From NCBI GenBank assembly GCA_016342685.1, contig JAEINU010000013.1, positions 1-64,000 of the forward strand: a stretch of DNA of 64,000 nt, given 5' to 3'. Both the position numbers and the translations under genes were made by a program. Of this stretch, positions 53,677 to 62,573 are shown one piece after another (the stretch's first letter is position 1; every line of letters begins with the position of its first letter). Under the pieces are notes generated by a model. It was not told where the DNA came from, ran no database searches, and saw only the letters and a list, made by a program, of their open reading frames with translations. This DNA comes from Bacteroidales bacterium (GTDB lineage Bacteria > Bacteroidota > Bacteroidia > Bacteroidales > UBA12077).

Positions 53677-55827
53677 ATGAAACCAAATTTTAATAATATA
53701 AATTTAGATCTTCCCAAGTCGAAATACGATTCAGCCAAAGACTGGGAAAAAGAAAACGATATAAAGGAGAATTGGAAAACTCCAGAGCAGATTGATGTTA
53801 AAAATGCATATACTAAGGATGATTTAGAAGGCATGGAGCATTTAAATTATGCTGCAGGTTTAGCTCCTTTTTTACATGGACCATATTCTGCAATGTATGC
53901 AATGCGTCCTTGGACAATTCGTCAATATGCAGGATTTTCAACTGCTGAAGAATCAAACGCATTTTACCGTAGAAACTTAGCTGCTGGTCAGAAAGGTTTA
54001 TCAATTGCATTCGACCTTGCTACTCACCGTGGATACGACTCAGATCACGAGCGTGTTGTTGGTGATGTTGGAAAAGCCGGTGTTGCGGTAGATTCTATTT
54101 TAGACATGAAAATTCTTTTCGATCAGATTCCTTTAGATAAGATGTCTGTTTCGATGACAATGAATGGTGCTGTACTTCCAGTATTGGCATTTTACATTGT
54201 TGCTGGATTAGAGCAAGGAGTTCCATTAGAAAAATTAAGTGGTACTATTCAGAATGATATTTTGAAAGAATTCATGGTTCGTAATACATATATTTACCCT
54301 CCAGAATTCTCAATGAAGATTATTGCTGATATTTTTGAGTACACTTCTAAAAATATGCCTAAGTTTAACTCAATTAGTATTTCTGGTTATCATATGCAAG
54401 AAGCTGGAGCTACTGCTGATATTGAGTTAGCTTATACTTTAGCCGATGGGTTAGAATATTTACGTACAGGTGTTAATGCAGGTATGGATATTGATACTTT
54501 TGCACCACGTTTATCATTCTTCTGGGCTGTTGGAATGAATCACTTTATGGAAATTGCAAAGATGCGTGCTGGACGTATGATTTGGGCTAAATTGGTAAAA
54601 CAATTTAATCCAAAGAATCCTAAATCGATGGCATTACGTACGCACTCACAAACTTCAGGTTGGAGTTTAACAGAGCAAGATCCATTCAATAATGTTGCTC
54701 GTACTTGTGTTGAAGCAATGGCAGCTACTTTAGGTCACACACAATCCTTACATACGAATGCATTAGATGAGGCTATAGCATTACCAACAGAATTCTCTGC
54801 TCGTATTGCTCGTAACACTCAGATTTATATTCAGGAAGAAACGCAAATTTGTAAAGCGGTTGATCCTTGGGCTGGTTCTTATTATGTTGAGAAATTAACT
54901 CAAGAGATTGCTGATAAAGCCTGGACCTTAATCGAAGAAGTTGAGAAGCTTGGTGGTATGGCAAAAGCAATTGAGACAGGTATTCCAAAAATGCGTATCG
55001 AAGAAGCTGCTGCGCGTAAGCAAGCACGAATCGATACAGGTAAGGATACAATTGTTGGTGTAAACAAATACAGATTAGAAAAAGAAGATCCAATTGATAT
55101 TTTGGATGTTGATAATACTGCTGTTCGTGAAGCTCAGTTAAAACGTTTAGCTAAATTACGTGCGGAACGTAACGAAGAAGAAACACAAGTTGCATTGAAA
55201 AAAATCGAAGAATGTGCTGCTACAGGTAAGGGAAACTTACTTGAGTTAGCCGTTGATGCTGCTAAAAAACGTGCTTCTCTTGGTGAAATCTCTGATGCTT
55301 GCGAAAAGACTGCAGGAAGATATAAAGCTGTTATAAGATCAATTTCAGGAGTATATATGTCAGAATCAAAAGATGATGCAACTTATAATAAAGCAAAAGA
55401 GCTGGTAGAAAAGTTTGCTGAAAAAGAAGGTCGCCAGCCACGTATTATGATTGCTAAAATGGGACAAGATGGTCACGATCGTGGAGCAAAAGTTGTTTCT
55501 ACAGGTTATGCCGATTTAGGTTTCGATGTTGATATTGGACCATTATTCCAAACTCCAGCTGAAGCTGCAAAACAGGCAGTTGAAAATGATGTTCACGTAC
55601 TTGGTGTTTCTTCATTGGCTGCAGGTCACAAAACTCTTGTACCACAGGTAATGGAAGAATTAAAGAAACTGGGTCGTGAAGATATTATGATTATTGTTGG
55701 TGGAGTTATTCCGGCACAAGATTATGACTTCTTATACAACGCAGGTGTTGCAGGTGTATTTGGTCCTGGGACAAAAATTCCGGTAGCAGCAATCAAGATG
55801 TTAGAAATTATGCTTGATGAAGATTAA
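53677..55827 (+). CDS. mutB: Methylmalonyl-CoA mutase large (alpha) subunit
   Basis: 716 residues. The catalytic barrel includes [25 protein letters not shown] (quoted in parts: [11 protein letters not shown]), [36 protein letters not shown] and [19 protein letters not shown]. The C-terminal B12 domain has the base-off motif D-x-H-x-x-G as DGHDRG, with [10 protein letters not shown] and GGVIPAQD. Adenosylcobalamin-dependent rearrangement of succinyl-CoA and (R)-methylmalonyl-CoA links the citric-acid/succinate branch to propionate. No epimerase, MeaB GTPase or decarboxylase gene lies next to it in this window; the operon ends in a terminator after mutB. Confidence 0.97.
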   Translation: MKPNFNNINLDLPKSKYDSAKDWEKENDIKENWKTPEQIDVKNAYTKDDLEGMEHLNYAAGLAPFLHGPYSAMYAMRPWTIRQYAGFSTAEESNAFYRRNLAAGQKGLSIAFDLATHRGYDSDHERVVGDVGKAGVAVDSILDMKILFDQIPLDKMSVSMTMNGAVLPVLAFYIVAGLEQGVPLEKLSGTIQNDILKEFMVRNTYIYPPEFSMKIIADIFEYTSKNMPKFNSISISGYHMQEAGATADIELAYTLADGLEYLRTGVNAGMDIDTFAPRLSFFWAVGMNHFMEIAKMRAGRMIWAKLVKQFNPKNPKSMALRTHSQTSGWSLTEQDPFNNVARTCVEAMAATLGHTQSLHTNALDEAIALPTEFSARIARNTQIYIQEETQICKAVDPWAGSYYVEKLTQEIADKAWTLIEEVEKLGGMAKAIETGIPKMRIEEAAARKQARIDTGKDTIVGVNKYRLEKEDPIDILDVDNTAVREAQLKRLAKLRAERNEEETQVALKKIEECAATGKGNLLELAVDAAKKRASLGEISDACEKTAGRYKAVIRSISGVYMSESKDDATYNKAKELVEKFAEKEGRQPRIMIAKMGQDGHDRGAKVVSTGYADLGFDVDIGPLFQTPAEAAKQAVENDVHVLGVSSLAAGHKTLVPQVMEELKKLGREDIMIIVGGVIPAQDYDFLYNAGVAGVFGPGTKIPVAAIKMLEIMLDED

Positions 55828-55848
55828 AAAATAATTTACTATATATTA

Positions 55849-55878
55849 AAAGGCTCGACAATTTGTTGAGCCTTTTTT
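55849..55878 (+). terminator. Terminator of mutAB
   Basis: The stem AAAAGGCTCGACAA/TTGTTGAGCCTTTT (one mismatch) is followed by T6. Confidence 0.85.
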
Positions 55879-55889
55879 AGTTCCAGGTT

Positions 55890-55909
55890 ATTCCCGCGTA
55901 GGCGGGAAT
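55890..55909. repeat. Single REP-like hairpin
   Basis: ATTCCCGC/GCGGGAAT with a 4-nt loop, followed by C. The ATTCCC..GGGAATC core is shared with the REPIN-like cluster at 2902-2930, but here only one unit is present, and a second weak hairpin (GAGAT/ATCTC) follows. The rest of the gap to 56044 is AT-rich. Confidence 0.55.
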
Positions 55910-56044
55910 CAAATTAAGAGATGAGATTTCTGATCTCAGTTTTACTCGTTAGGAATGATAATTATTGAGTTTGTTTACTTTTAATAAATACAATTACTAT
56001 TTTTTTCAGTAATTTTAAATAATCAAACTTAACCCAAAATTGTT

Positions 56045-57022
56045 ATGAAAAAGCTTGTAATTATTTGTATTTATCTATTTGTTAGTTTCCAGTTTGCACA
56101 ATCGCAGAATATTGAAACGATGCAATGGGATAAGGATTTTCAAATTCATATTACATTAGCGAATGATTCAAACTACATTTTAGATATTAAAGAGCTACAC
56201 CATACAAATGCGGCAGAAGATGGATCTTCTTCGTTTACTTATTTACCTACGCGATTGGAAAATGATTATCTGGAGAAATTACTTCAAACAGAAGTTGATA
56301 CAAGTATATCTGACAAACAAATCTTAGAGTCGAACAAAACATTATGGAGTGCTTTGCATAATTCGATTGGCGGTGGTTGGGTTCATTTTGTAAATTGTTT
56401 ATTGTATTCTTTAGAAACGGGTTATTTAGATGTAACAGCACCCTTAATGAAAAGACCTGAGAGTAACTGGAAGCCGAAACCAATGACAGAGTCTTATAAA
56501 AGAACAAAAAAATGGACTTATTATATTCCTGTAGATCAAAAGATTGCAACAAAAGAGTTTGAGCTTAAAAAGAAAAGTAACACTCTAGGACATTTAAATG
56601 ATGTTCCAAAAGAGTTTATCGAATTATTTCTAAAAACCAGTCAATCCGATTATGAGCAGTTAAAATTAAATCCAAGAAGTCGTAAAAAAGCACAAATTGA
56701 TATGGTTAAAATACTTATTGGAGCTAATTATTTGGGAGAGACACAGATTAAGTATATTAAATCGATGGTGCTAAAAGCTTTTGCTCAATACGCCGATAAT
56801 CAATTGCCTTCTGTAATTATATTTGACAATTTTAATGCAGCCGTTGCAATGAGCTTAAACGAAGCAGGTTATCAGGTAGATAAGATTGTTTTTGCCGATG
56901 AACGATTTATTTCAATTCAAACACGATTGGATCGAATAAGTCAAATAAATTTAGTTGTAAAGCAAATTAACGATGTTAACAAGGAGGTGTTCCAGCAAAA
57001 GCTAAAGAATTATTACAATTAG
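56045..57022 (+). CDS. Exported protein of unknown function
   Basis: 325 residues with a signal peptide (IICIYLFVSFQFAQSQ). The mature protein opens with IETMQWDKDFQIHITLAND and contains a Gly-rich spot SIGGGWVHFVN, a basic middle region (RSRKKAQIDMVKILIGANYLG) and SVIIFDNFNAAVAMSL. It does not match a family I can name. The protein is neither strongly repetitive nor membrane-spanning after the signal. It is monocistronic and convergent with the DUF6048 gene, with the stop codons one base apart. Confidence 0.7.
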   Translation: MKKLVIICIYLFVSFQFAQSQNIETMQWDKDFQIHITLANDSNYILDIKELHHTNAAEDGSSSFTYLPTRLENDYLEKLLQTEVDTSISDKQILESNKTLWSALHNSIGGGWVHFVNCLLYSLETGYLDVTAPLMKRPESNWKPKPMTESYKRTKKWTYYIPVDQKIATKEFELKKKSNTLGHLNDVPKEFIELFLKTSQSDYEQLKLNPRSRKKAQIDMVKILIGANYLGETQIKYIKSMVLKAFAQYADNQLPSVIIFDNFNAAVAMSLNEAGYQVDKIVFADERFISIQTRLDRISQINLVVKQINDVNKEVFQQKLKNYYN

Positions 57023-57023
57023 T

Positions 57024-57707
57024 TTATTTTCTATTAAATGGTATTTGATAATAGATATAGTAGTTTACTGCTAAGTGCAAGGATTTGGAACCCGTTCCAT
57101 ATCCTGGAATATCGTATGGTTGAAAATCCGCATCTTTACCGCCAGACAATTGAACTCGAACAATACCAGCCCAACCAAGGTAAATGTTTTTAAAAATCTC
57201 ACCTTTAACGCCAAAAGAAGCCTCAAACCAATATGCATCAAATGATTTTGTAATGCTTGGAGAAGAGTAATTTCCCCAGTGATTTAAATCTATTTCAATA
57301 TTATCGGCCGACTGGCTAAAGTCAGACCGTCCAATTCGAAGTCCTATACCAAGAAAGTCTGTTGGCCATTTTTTAAGCATATTATAATCGAAACCAATTT
57401 TTATAAAAGTACCCTCCGAATTAAGATTATATTTATCCTTTTCAATCGCTATTTCTGAATAACCTCCTTCTATAACCCCAAAATATTTATTGTTTAGATT
57501 AAAATCAAACGATGCTTCATAGGAGCTTCGATCTGGTTTAAACTGAAAATCGGAAAACCGACCAACATTAACACCAAACTTAATTCCTTTTAATAGCAAG
57601 GGCTCTTTTACTTTTTCATCAGCATAAAATTCATCATCTTGTGCAAAAGAATAACTGAATGCTAAAAGGCTGATAAGCAAGCTAAAAATATATTTGTATT
57701 TCTCCAT
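57024..57707 (-). CDS. DUF6048-type outer-membrane beta-barrel-like protein
   Basis: 227 residues from the ATG at 57707 (MEKYKYIF), preferred over the track ATG at 57731 because it directly precedes a clean signal peptide (IFSLLISLLAFSYSFAQ). The body alternates polar and aromatic strands (GIKFGVNVGRFSDF, FGVIEGGYSEIAI, FIKIGFDYNML, LGIGLRIGRSDF), typical of a small outer-membrane barrel, and ends with an aromatic strand. Bacteroidota genomes usually encode this next to a DUF6452 lipoprotein, as here, with a 26-bp coding overlap. Function unknown. Confidence 0.72.
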   Translation of the reverse strand: MEKYKYIFSLLISLLAFSYSFAQDDEFYADEKVKEPLLLKGIKFGVNVGRFSDFQFKPDRSSYEASFDFNLNNKYFGVIEGGYSEIAIEKDKYNLNSEGTFIKIGFDYNMLKKWPTDFLGIGLRIGRSDFSQSADNIEIDLNHWGNYSSPSITKSFDAYWFEASFGVKGEIFKNIYLGWAGIVRVQLSGGKDADFQPYDIPGYGTGSKSLHLAVNYYIYYQIPFNRK

Positions 57708-58152
57708 CTTTATTACTTGATATATTGCCATTTAACAGCTTTAAAGAATCAATAATATTATATGTACTTATAAATGTATCTATCTTATAATTTACAATAA
57801 AACCACATTCAGGTGAAAGAAAAACGGTCTCATTTTGATGATATATTTTCAAAGTATCTTTTTGTTCTTCTGTTTCTGAAGTAAAAATAAATTCGGTAAT
57901 TTCAGAATTTGGAGATAAAATGAGAGACAGACTAGAGTCATCTTTTTCCTCCGAGTAGTAAATACTATCTGACCATTCAGATGAGAATATTGACAAACTA
58001 TCTAAGAACTTTTCATTAACCAGATTGGTGTCGGCGGTATGAAGCTCAACTTTTAAAAAGGTTTCAGTTTCTAAATTACATGTATCATCACCACACGATA
58101 TTAAGAATAACATCGATGCTAAGAAGATTAATATGTGTACACTATTTTTCAT
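57682..58152 (-). CDS. DUF6452-type small lipoprotein
   Basis: 156 residues with lipobox (MLFLISC) and two further cysteines (DDTCNLE and SPECGFIVNY) that could form a disulfide. The remainder is a beta-rich domain with a late GFIVNYKIDTF strand. It is encoded upstream of, and overlapping, the DUF6048 gene, and the constant pairing suggests the two form an envelope complex. No activity is known. Confidence 0.7.
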   Translation of the reverse strand: MKNSVHILIFLASMLFLISCGDDTCNLETETFLKVELHTADTNLVNEKFLDSLSIFSSEWSDSIYYSEEKDDSSLSLILSPNSEITEFIFTSETEEQKDTLKIYHQNETVFLSPECGFIVNYKIDTFISTYNIIDSLKLLNGNISSNKDGEIQIYF

Positions 58153-58194
58153 TCGGGATATGCAATATTTAACGGCAAAAATAGCAGTTTATTC

Positions 58195-58953
58195 TTATTT
58201 ATTTGTTTTATCCACGTATTTCTTTAACATCATGTCATTACCATCAAATACAGCGTATGTAAAATGTCCAAGCCAATCACCCAGGTTAATGTAACGTGAT
58301 GTTTCAGTTAATTTCAGATCAAGAGGGTAATGTCTGTGACCGTAAACCATAAAATCAAAGTTTTCTTTTTTAAGTAAATCTTTCGAATACAAAATTAGCC
58401 ATTCTTTATCTTCACCTTCAAAAGGTCTTGTTTCTCGTGAATATCTACTATGTGTCGACCATGAATTAGCGATCCAAATCCCTAAGTTTGGGTGAAATCT
58501 TGCAAATAACCACTGCGAAAGGCGACTAGCAAATATTCGTTTAAGCATTTTGTATGTTCTGTCTCCAGGTCCTAAACCATCGCCATGAGCTAAGAAAAAC
58601 TTCTTCCCTGAATATTCTTTTGTTATTGGTTTTTTATGTAAAATTATTCCTGTTTCTTGAGGTAAATAATCAAAAATCCACATATCGTGATTTCCAATAA
58701 AAAAATGTACTGGAATTCCTGAATCCGTTATTTCACATAACTTACCTAAAAATCTTGAAAAGCCTCTAGGAATAGCGCGTTTATATTCAAACCAGAAATC
58801 AAATATATCACCAAGCAAGATAATTTCTTTTGCATCATCTTTAATTTCATCGAGCCATTGCACAAACAGCTTTTCTCGCTTAAGACTCTTGTTGTAATCA
58901 GGGAGTCCTAAATGAACATCAGATGCAAAGTATATGTTTTTTCTTTCGGTCAA
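58195..58953 (-). CDS. lpxH: UDP-2,3-diacylglucosamine diphosphatase (LpxH-type metallophosphoesterase)
   Basis: 252 residues. Calcineurin-like metallophosphoesterase motifs are complete: FASDVHLGL (D-x-H), LLGDIFDFWFEYK (G-D), FIGNHDMW (G-N-H-D), FFLAHGDGLGPGD and VYGHRHYPLD (G-H-x-H). The DFWFEY signature and the tail RYINLGDWLGHFTYAVF fit the LpxH branch, which hydrolyses UDP-2,3-diacylglucosamine to lipid X and UMP in lipid A synthesis at the inner membrane. It has no signal peptide. The thioredoxin-like gene lies 3 bp upstream, so it shares that operon. Confidence 0.88.
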   Translation of the reverse strand: MTERKNIYFASDVHLGLPDYNKSLKREKLFVQWLDEIKDDAKEIILLGDIFDFWFEYKRAIPRGFSRFLGKLCEITDSGIPVHFFIGNHDMWIFDYLPQETGIILHKKPITKEYSGKKFFLAHGDGLGPGDRTYKMLKRIFASRLSQWLFARFHPNLGIWIANSWSTHSRYSRETRPFEGEDKEWLILYSKDLLKKENFDFMVYGHRHYPLDLKLTETSRYINLGDWLGHFTYAVFDGNDMMLKKYVDKTNK

Positions 58954-58956
58954 AAT

Positions 58957-60123
58957 CTATTTCAAACTATATTTAAAGGTGCTTAATAACTGTTCTTTTG
59001 AAGGATTAACAAATGCAATTTCTCCCGATGGATTTATTAAAAAACTTGTTGGGAGTTTTCGAATGTTATATATCTTAGCATAATAAGACATGCGTCCGTT
59101 TTGATCTATAACATTAATCCAAGGCAATTGATCAAATTTGATTGCTTTTTCCCAATTCTCAATTTTTGTATCCAAAGAAACTTGGTATATTTCAAATCCT
59201 TTTGAGTGATATTTTTTATAAACATCTTTAAGAACAAGATTTCTTTTTGTGCAATCTTCGTTCCAGGCAGCCCAAAAACTTAATAAGATGTATTTGCCTT
59301 TTGTTTTTGTAAATGAAATGCTATCTCCTTTTGAGTTTGGCAGAAATATCTCAGGTAAATTTATTACACGGCCTTGCTCTCCAACAATATTGTTAACTTG
59401 AGAGTTTAAAACAACTTCATTATATTTTGCCATTAAATTCTCTTTATCAGCAATTAATGTTTTTACATGTTCCGATTCTGGATATTTTTTGATTAGCGAT
59501 TCAGAAACGATTTTAACATATTGAATATCCTTGTTTTTATAAAGAACATAGTTCACATCATCATATTTTTGATACAATGCAACAATACTTGCTAGACTGT
59601 TTAAGTTTCTAACAATAAAAGCTATGGATGAATCCCTCTGTTGATTAACAATATTTGCGTAATTAGCATTTAACTTGTTCAGTTCTTCTTGTGTAGGATT
59701 CTTTAACGATTCAGCTTTCTTATTAATTTCTTTTAGTTGTTGTTTTGTTTCGAATAACTGATTGTTTATATCCTGAACTAAAATAGAACCTTCGGAACCT
59801 TTAATTTGAGCCTTACTAAGATTTTTAATCTCAGTTTTTACCTTTAATTTTTCACCTGGCTCAATTAATAAAGTAAGGAAATTACTTTTTGAAACAGACA
59901 AGTGATAAAATCTAGGAAGGTTTGTCGAAGATTTTATTTTAAAATTACCGTCCTTGTCAATTTTAACTGTTTTTATTTCTTTGGTTCCGTTAACCAACAA
60001 TTCACTAAGGGTGATTTCTTTTTCCTGACCATTTTCAATATTTCCTTCAATTATAAATTGATCTGAAATATCACATGCTGTAAAGAATAGTAATCCAATA
60101 AAAAGATATAGTAAGCGCTTCAT
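58957..60123 (-). CDS. TlpA-type thioredoxin-fold lipoprotein with degenerate active site
   Basis: 388 residues with lipobox (LLFFTAC). Residues about 20-115 are a DUF4369-like beta domain (FIIEGNIENGQEKEITL), then a helical linker and a thioredoxin fold of the TlpA/AhpC-TSA type (about 255-388). The expected W-C-x-x-C is WNEDC in LLSFWAAWNEDCTKRN, so the first catalytic Cys is Asn. The cis-Pro loop (KLPTSFLI) is kept. It cannot act as a normal disulfide reductase; binding or a single-Cys reaction remains possible. The neighbouring gene upstream is a paralogue with intact WCRPC, pointing to tandem duplication followed by divergence. Confidence 0.87.
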   Translation of the reverse strand: MKRLLYLFIGLLFFTACDISDQFIIEGNIENGQEKEITLSELLVNGTKEIKTVKIDKDGNFKIKSSTNLPRFYHLSVSKSNFLTLLIEPGEKLKVKTEIKNLSKAQIKGSEGSILVQDINNQLFETKQQLKEINKKAESLKNPTQEELNKLNANYANIVNQQRDSSIAFIVRNLNSLASIVALYQKYDDVNYVLYKNKDIQYVKIVSESLIKKYPESEHVKTLIADKENLMAKYNEVVLNSQVNNIVGEQGRVINLPEIFLPNSKGDSISFTKTKGKYILLSFWAAWNEDCTKRNLVLKDVYKKYHSKGFEIYQVSLDTKIENWEKAIKFDQLPWINVIDQNGRMSYYAKIYNIRKLPTSFLINPSGEIAFVNPSKEQLLSTFKYSLK

Positions 60124-60196
60124 GCTTAATTATTTTAATGTTAAATAATGCAGTGGTCTTAATAAAAGCAGACCAATTTTAATTTGATGGGCTAAG

Positions 60197-61357
60197 TTAA
60201 TTAAATAATTCTGAAAGTTTTGCTTCAAGAATGTCTCCACGTAAATTTTTAGCAATAATTCTTCCTTGTTTGTCAATTAAAAAACTTGCAGGTATTCCTT
60301 CAACCTTATAAATCTTAGCGGGAGTCGAATTCCAGTATTGAAGGTCGCTAACGTGCAGCCAATTGAGCTCATCTTTTTCTATTGCATTAAGCCATGCGTC
60401 TTTTTTCTTATCCAACGAAACCTGAAAAATTTCAAATCCCTTATCGTGATATTTCTTATAACTTTTCACAAGATTTGGATTCTCAACTCTGCATGGTCGA
60501 CACCATGAGGCCCAAAAATCAATAAGAACATATTTTCCTCGTAAAGAACTTAATGTAATCGTATCGCCTTCTGGATTTGGCAAGGCGATATCTGGCGCTG
60601 TAGCTCCAATGCCAATTACTGTGTTAATTTCGTCATCAATATTTTTTTGTCTCTTGTATTCTTCAATTTGCGAATGCAGTGCTTTTACAGCATCAGATTC
60701 AGGAATGCTATTTGTTAAAGCAGAATCAACCATGTTAAAATACTCGAAATGCTCATTTAAACTTAAAACATAACGGCGAGGTGCTATTTGTTGATAAAGA
60801 GCCATTAATCCCGAAAGGGAATTTTTGTTCTCAAGAATGAAATCCTTGGTATAATCGGTGTGTTCTTCAATAATCTTCTGAGAAGCTATATTTAAAGAAT
60901 CCTTTACCTGATTTATTTTCCAGGATCCAATTAAAGATTGGTAATACGCAGCTAAGGAATCGAGCTTTTCTATGCTATCCTCTAGTTTTGTTCTTAGAAC
61001 TAATATGTTTTCGCTTTGCTCAGAACCAGTAATTGTTGCATTTTTAGCCAAATAATCAATATCTGCTGTAACATGAATTTGATCCAGATTATTAATTATT
61101 AAAGTTAAGTAATTGTTACTGTTTGTTCGTATTGCATAAAATTTAGGAACACTTGTTTGTCCCTTAAACGAAAAAGTTCCCTTATCATTTAAAATAGTAG
61201 AATCTAATACTAGGATATTGTTTGTTTGTAGTTCTACCAGGTATAACTTTTCTCCATTGGCATTACTAATTTCACCCGAAACGGTGAAAAAATCAGGCTC
61301 CGTATTACACGAAGAAAGAATAAAAATCAAAGAAAGAATTAAAGTTAATTTTTTCAT
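60197..61357 (-). CDS. TlpA-type thiol-disulfide oxidoreductase lipoprotein with DUF4369 domain
   Basis: 386 residues with lipobox (FILSSC). The DUF4369-like domain (FFTVSGEISNANGEKLYL) spans about 20-115, a helical region follows, and the thioredoxin fold has GKYVLIDFWASWCRPCRVE with an intact C-x-x-C and the cis-Pro motif GIPASFLI. It would reduce disulfides in the periplasm while anchored in a membrane. Residues align throughout with the next gene downstream (73 bp away), and KYHDKGFEIFQVSLD versus KYHSKGFEIYQVSLD is a clear sign of recent common origin. Confidence 0.92.
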   Translation of the reverse strand: MKKLTLILSLIFILSSCNTEPDFFTVSGEISNANGEKLYLVELQTNNILVLDSTILNDKGTFSFKGQTSVPKFYAIRTNSNNYLTLIINNLDQIHVTADIDYLAKNATITGSEQSENILVLRTKLEDSIEKLDSLAAYYQSLIGSWKINQVKDSLNIASQKIIEEHTDYTKDFILENKNSLSGLMALYQQIAPRRYVLSLNEHFEYFNMVDSALTNSIPESDAVKALHSQIEEYKRQKNIDDEINTVIGIGATAPDIALPNPEGDTITLSSLRGKYVLIDFWASWCRPCRVENPNLVKSYKKYHDKGFEIFQVSLDKKKDAWLNAIEKDELNWLHVSDLQYWNSTPAKIYKVEGIPASFLIDKQGRIIAKNLRGDILEAKLSELFN

Positions 61358-61502
61358 AACTTAAATATTTAGGTTTGATTATCAGTTGATTATAAATTTA
61401 GAGTTCAAAATTAGCGTTATTTTGCCAAAACTCAATAAGTAAACGAGTATTTAGTTTTATTTTCGAATGTATTGAATCCTAAATTTTGAACTTTATTTTT
61501 CA

Positions 61503-61510
61503 TATTTTTG
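61503..61510 (+). promoter_or_regulatory. -7 element of ribF
   Basis: A perfect TATTTTTG whose last three bases are the TTG used as start in the ORF track. A -33 TTG at correct spacing was not found. Its position argues that ribF starts downstream. Confidence 0.5.
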
Positions 61511-61528
61511 TGCTCTAAATTTTGTTTT

Positions 61529-62464
61529 GTGGTTATACATACAGATTTAAATAATTTCAATATAAAAAACCCAATTTTAACCATTGGAGTTTTTGATGGC
61601 GTGCACCAGGGTCACCATAGTATACTTAGTCGTTTAAATGAATTGGCTAGGGAAAAAGATGGAGAGTCGGTAGTACTGACTTTGTGGCCTCATCCAAGAA
61701 TTGTATTGAATAAAGATATCGATTCTCTTCGGCTATTGAGTAATATTGATGAAAAGAAGTATTTGCTTTCTAAGACTCAAATCGATCACTTAATTGTTTT
61801 ACCATTTACAAAGGAGTTCTCAGAATTAACCGCATGCGAATTTATAGAAAACTACCTTGTTCAAAAGATCGGAGTAAAACATTTGGTTGTAGGTTATAAT
61901 CATCAGTTTGGTAAGGATAGGAAAGCAGGTTATGAGTTTTTAAGTGAATGTGCTAACAGATTTGGATTTACAATAGAGAAATTAGATGCAAAATCTGTTA
62001 ATGATGATAATATAAGTTCCACTAAAATAAGAGGCTTTCTGAATGAGGGGAAACTCAATGTTGCGAATAAATATTTGGGGTACGAATATTTTATTAGTGG
62101 CAATGTGGTAGAGGGTAATCAAATTGGGCGCAAAATTGGTTTTCCAACCGCAAATATTAAAATTCCTGAACCATACAAACAAATACCCCAAGATGGTGTA
62201 TATGCCGTGAGGGTTAAATTAAATGGAGACTCCTTTTTTGGCATGTTGAATATTGGAACAAGACCAACAATTGATTCGGATTTAAGAAATAAAAATATCG
62301 AAGTTCATATTTTTGATTTTGATAAAAAGATTTATAATCAAACAATAACAGTATCCTTTGTAAAAAGAATCAGGGATGAAAAGAAATTTTCGGGTTTAGA
62401 TGAACTTACCAAGCAGTTAGATCTTGATAAATCAGAAATACGAAAGATATTTTTGTTAGATTAA
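61529..62464 (+). CDS. ribF: Bifunctional riboflavin kinase/FAD synthetase
   Basis: 311 residues from the GTG at 61529 (VVIHTDLNNF). The track TTG at 61508 lies inside the -7 element. The N-terminal nucleotidyltransferase domain shows LTIGVFDGVHQGHHSIL (the H-x-G-H motif), VLTLWPHPRIVL, VVGYNHQFGKDRKAG and SSTKIRGFL. The C-terminal riboflavin kinase domain shows GNVVEGNQIGRKIGFPTANI, DGVYAVRV and GMLNIGTRPTID. It makes FMN from riboflavin and FAD from FMN, in the cytoplasm. It is divergent from the thioredoxin-like genes. Confidence 0.95.
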   Translation: MVIHTDLNNFNIKNPILTIGVFDGVHQGHHSILSRLNELAREKDGESVVLTLWPHPRIVLNKDIDSLRLLSNIDEKKYLLSKTQIDHLIVLPFTKEFSELTACEFIENYLVQKIGVKHLVVGYNHQFGKDRKAGYEFLSECANRFGFTIEKLDAKSVNDDNISSTKIRGFLNEGKLNVANKYLGYEYFISGNVVEGNQIGRKIGFPTANIKIPEPYKQIPQDGVYAVRVKLNGDSFFGMLNIGTRPTIDSDLRNKNIEVHIFDFDKKIYNQTITVSFVKRIRDEKKFSGLDELTKQLDLDKSEIRKIFLLD

Positions 62465-62496
62465 TTGAACAAAATCCCAATTTTAATAGTATAGTT

Positions 62497-62528
62497 TTGA
62501 GTGATATAGATTTTTTAATGTAATTTTG
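62497..62528 (+). promoter_or_regulatory. Promoter of ahcY
   Basis: TTTTG with TTG at 62497-62499, 21-bp spacer, perfect TAATTTTG at 62521-62528, 45 bp before the ATG. Confidence 0.7.
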
Positions 62529-62573
62529 CGATCCACAACTAAAAAAATAGAAACTTTAATATAAAAAAATAAA

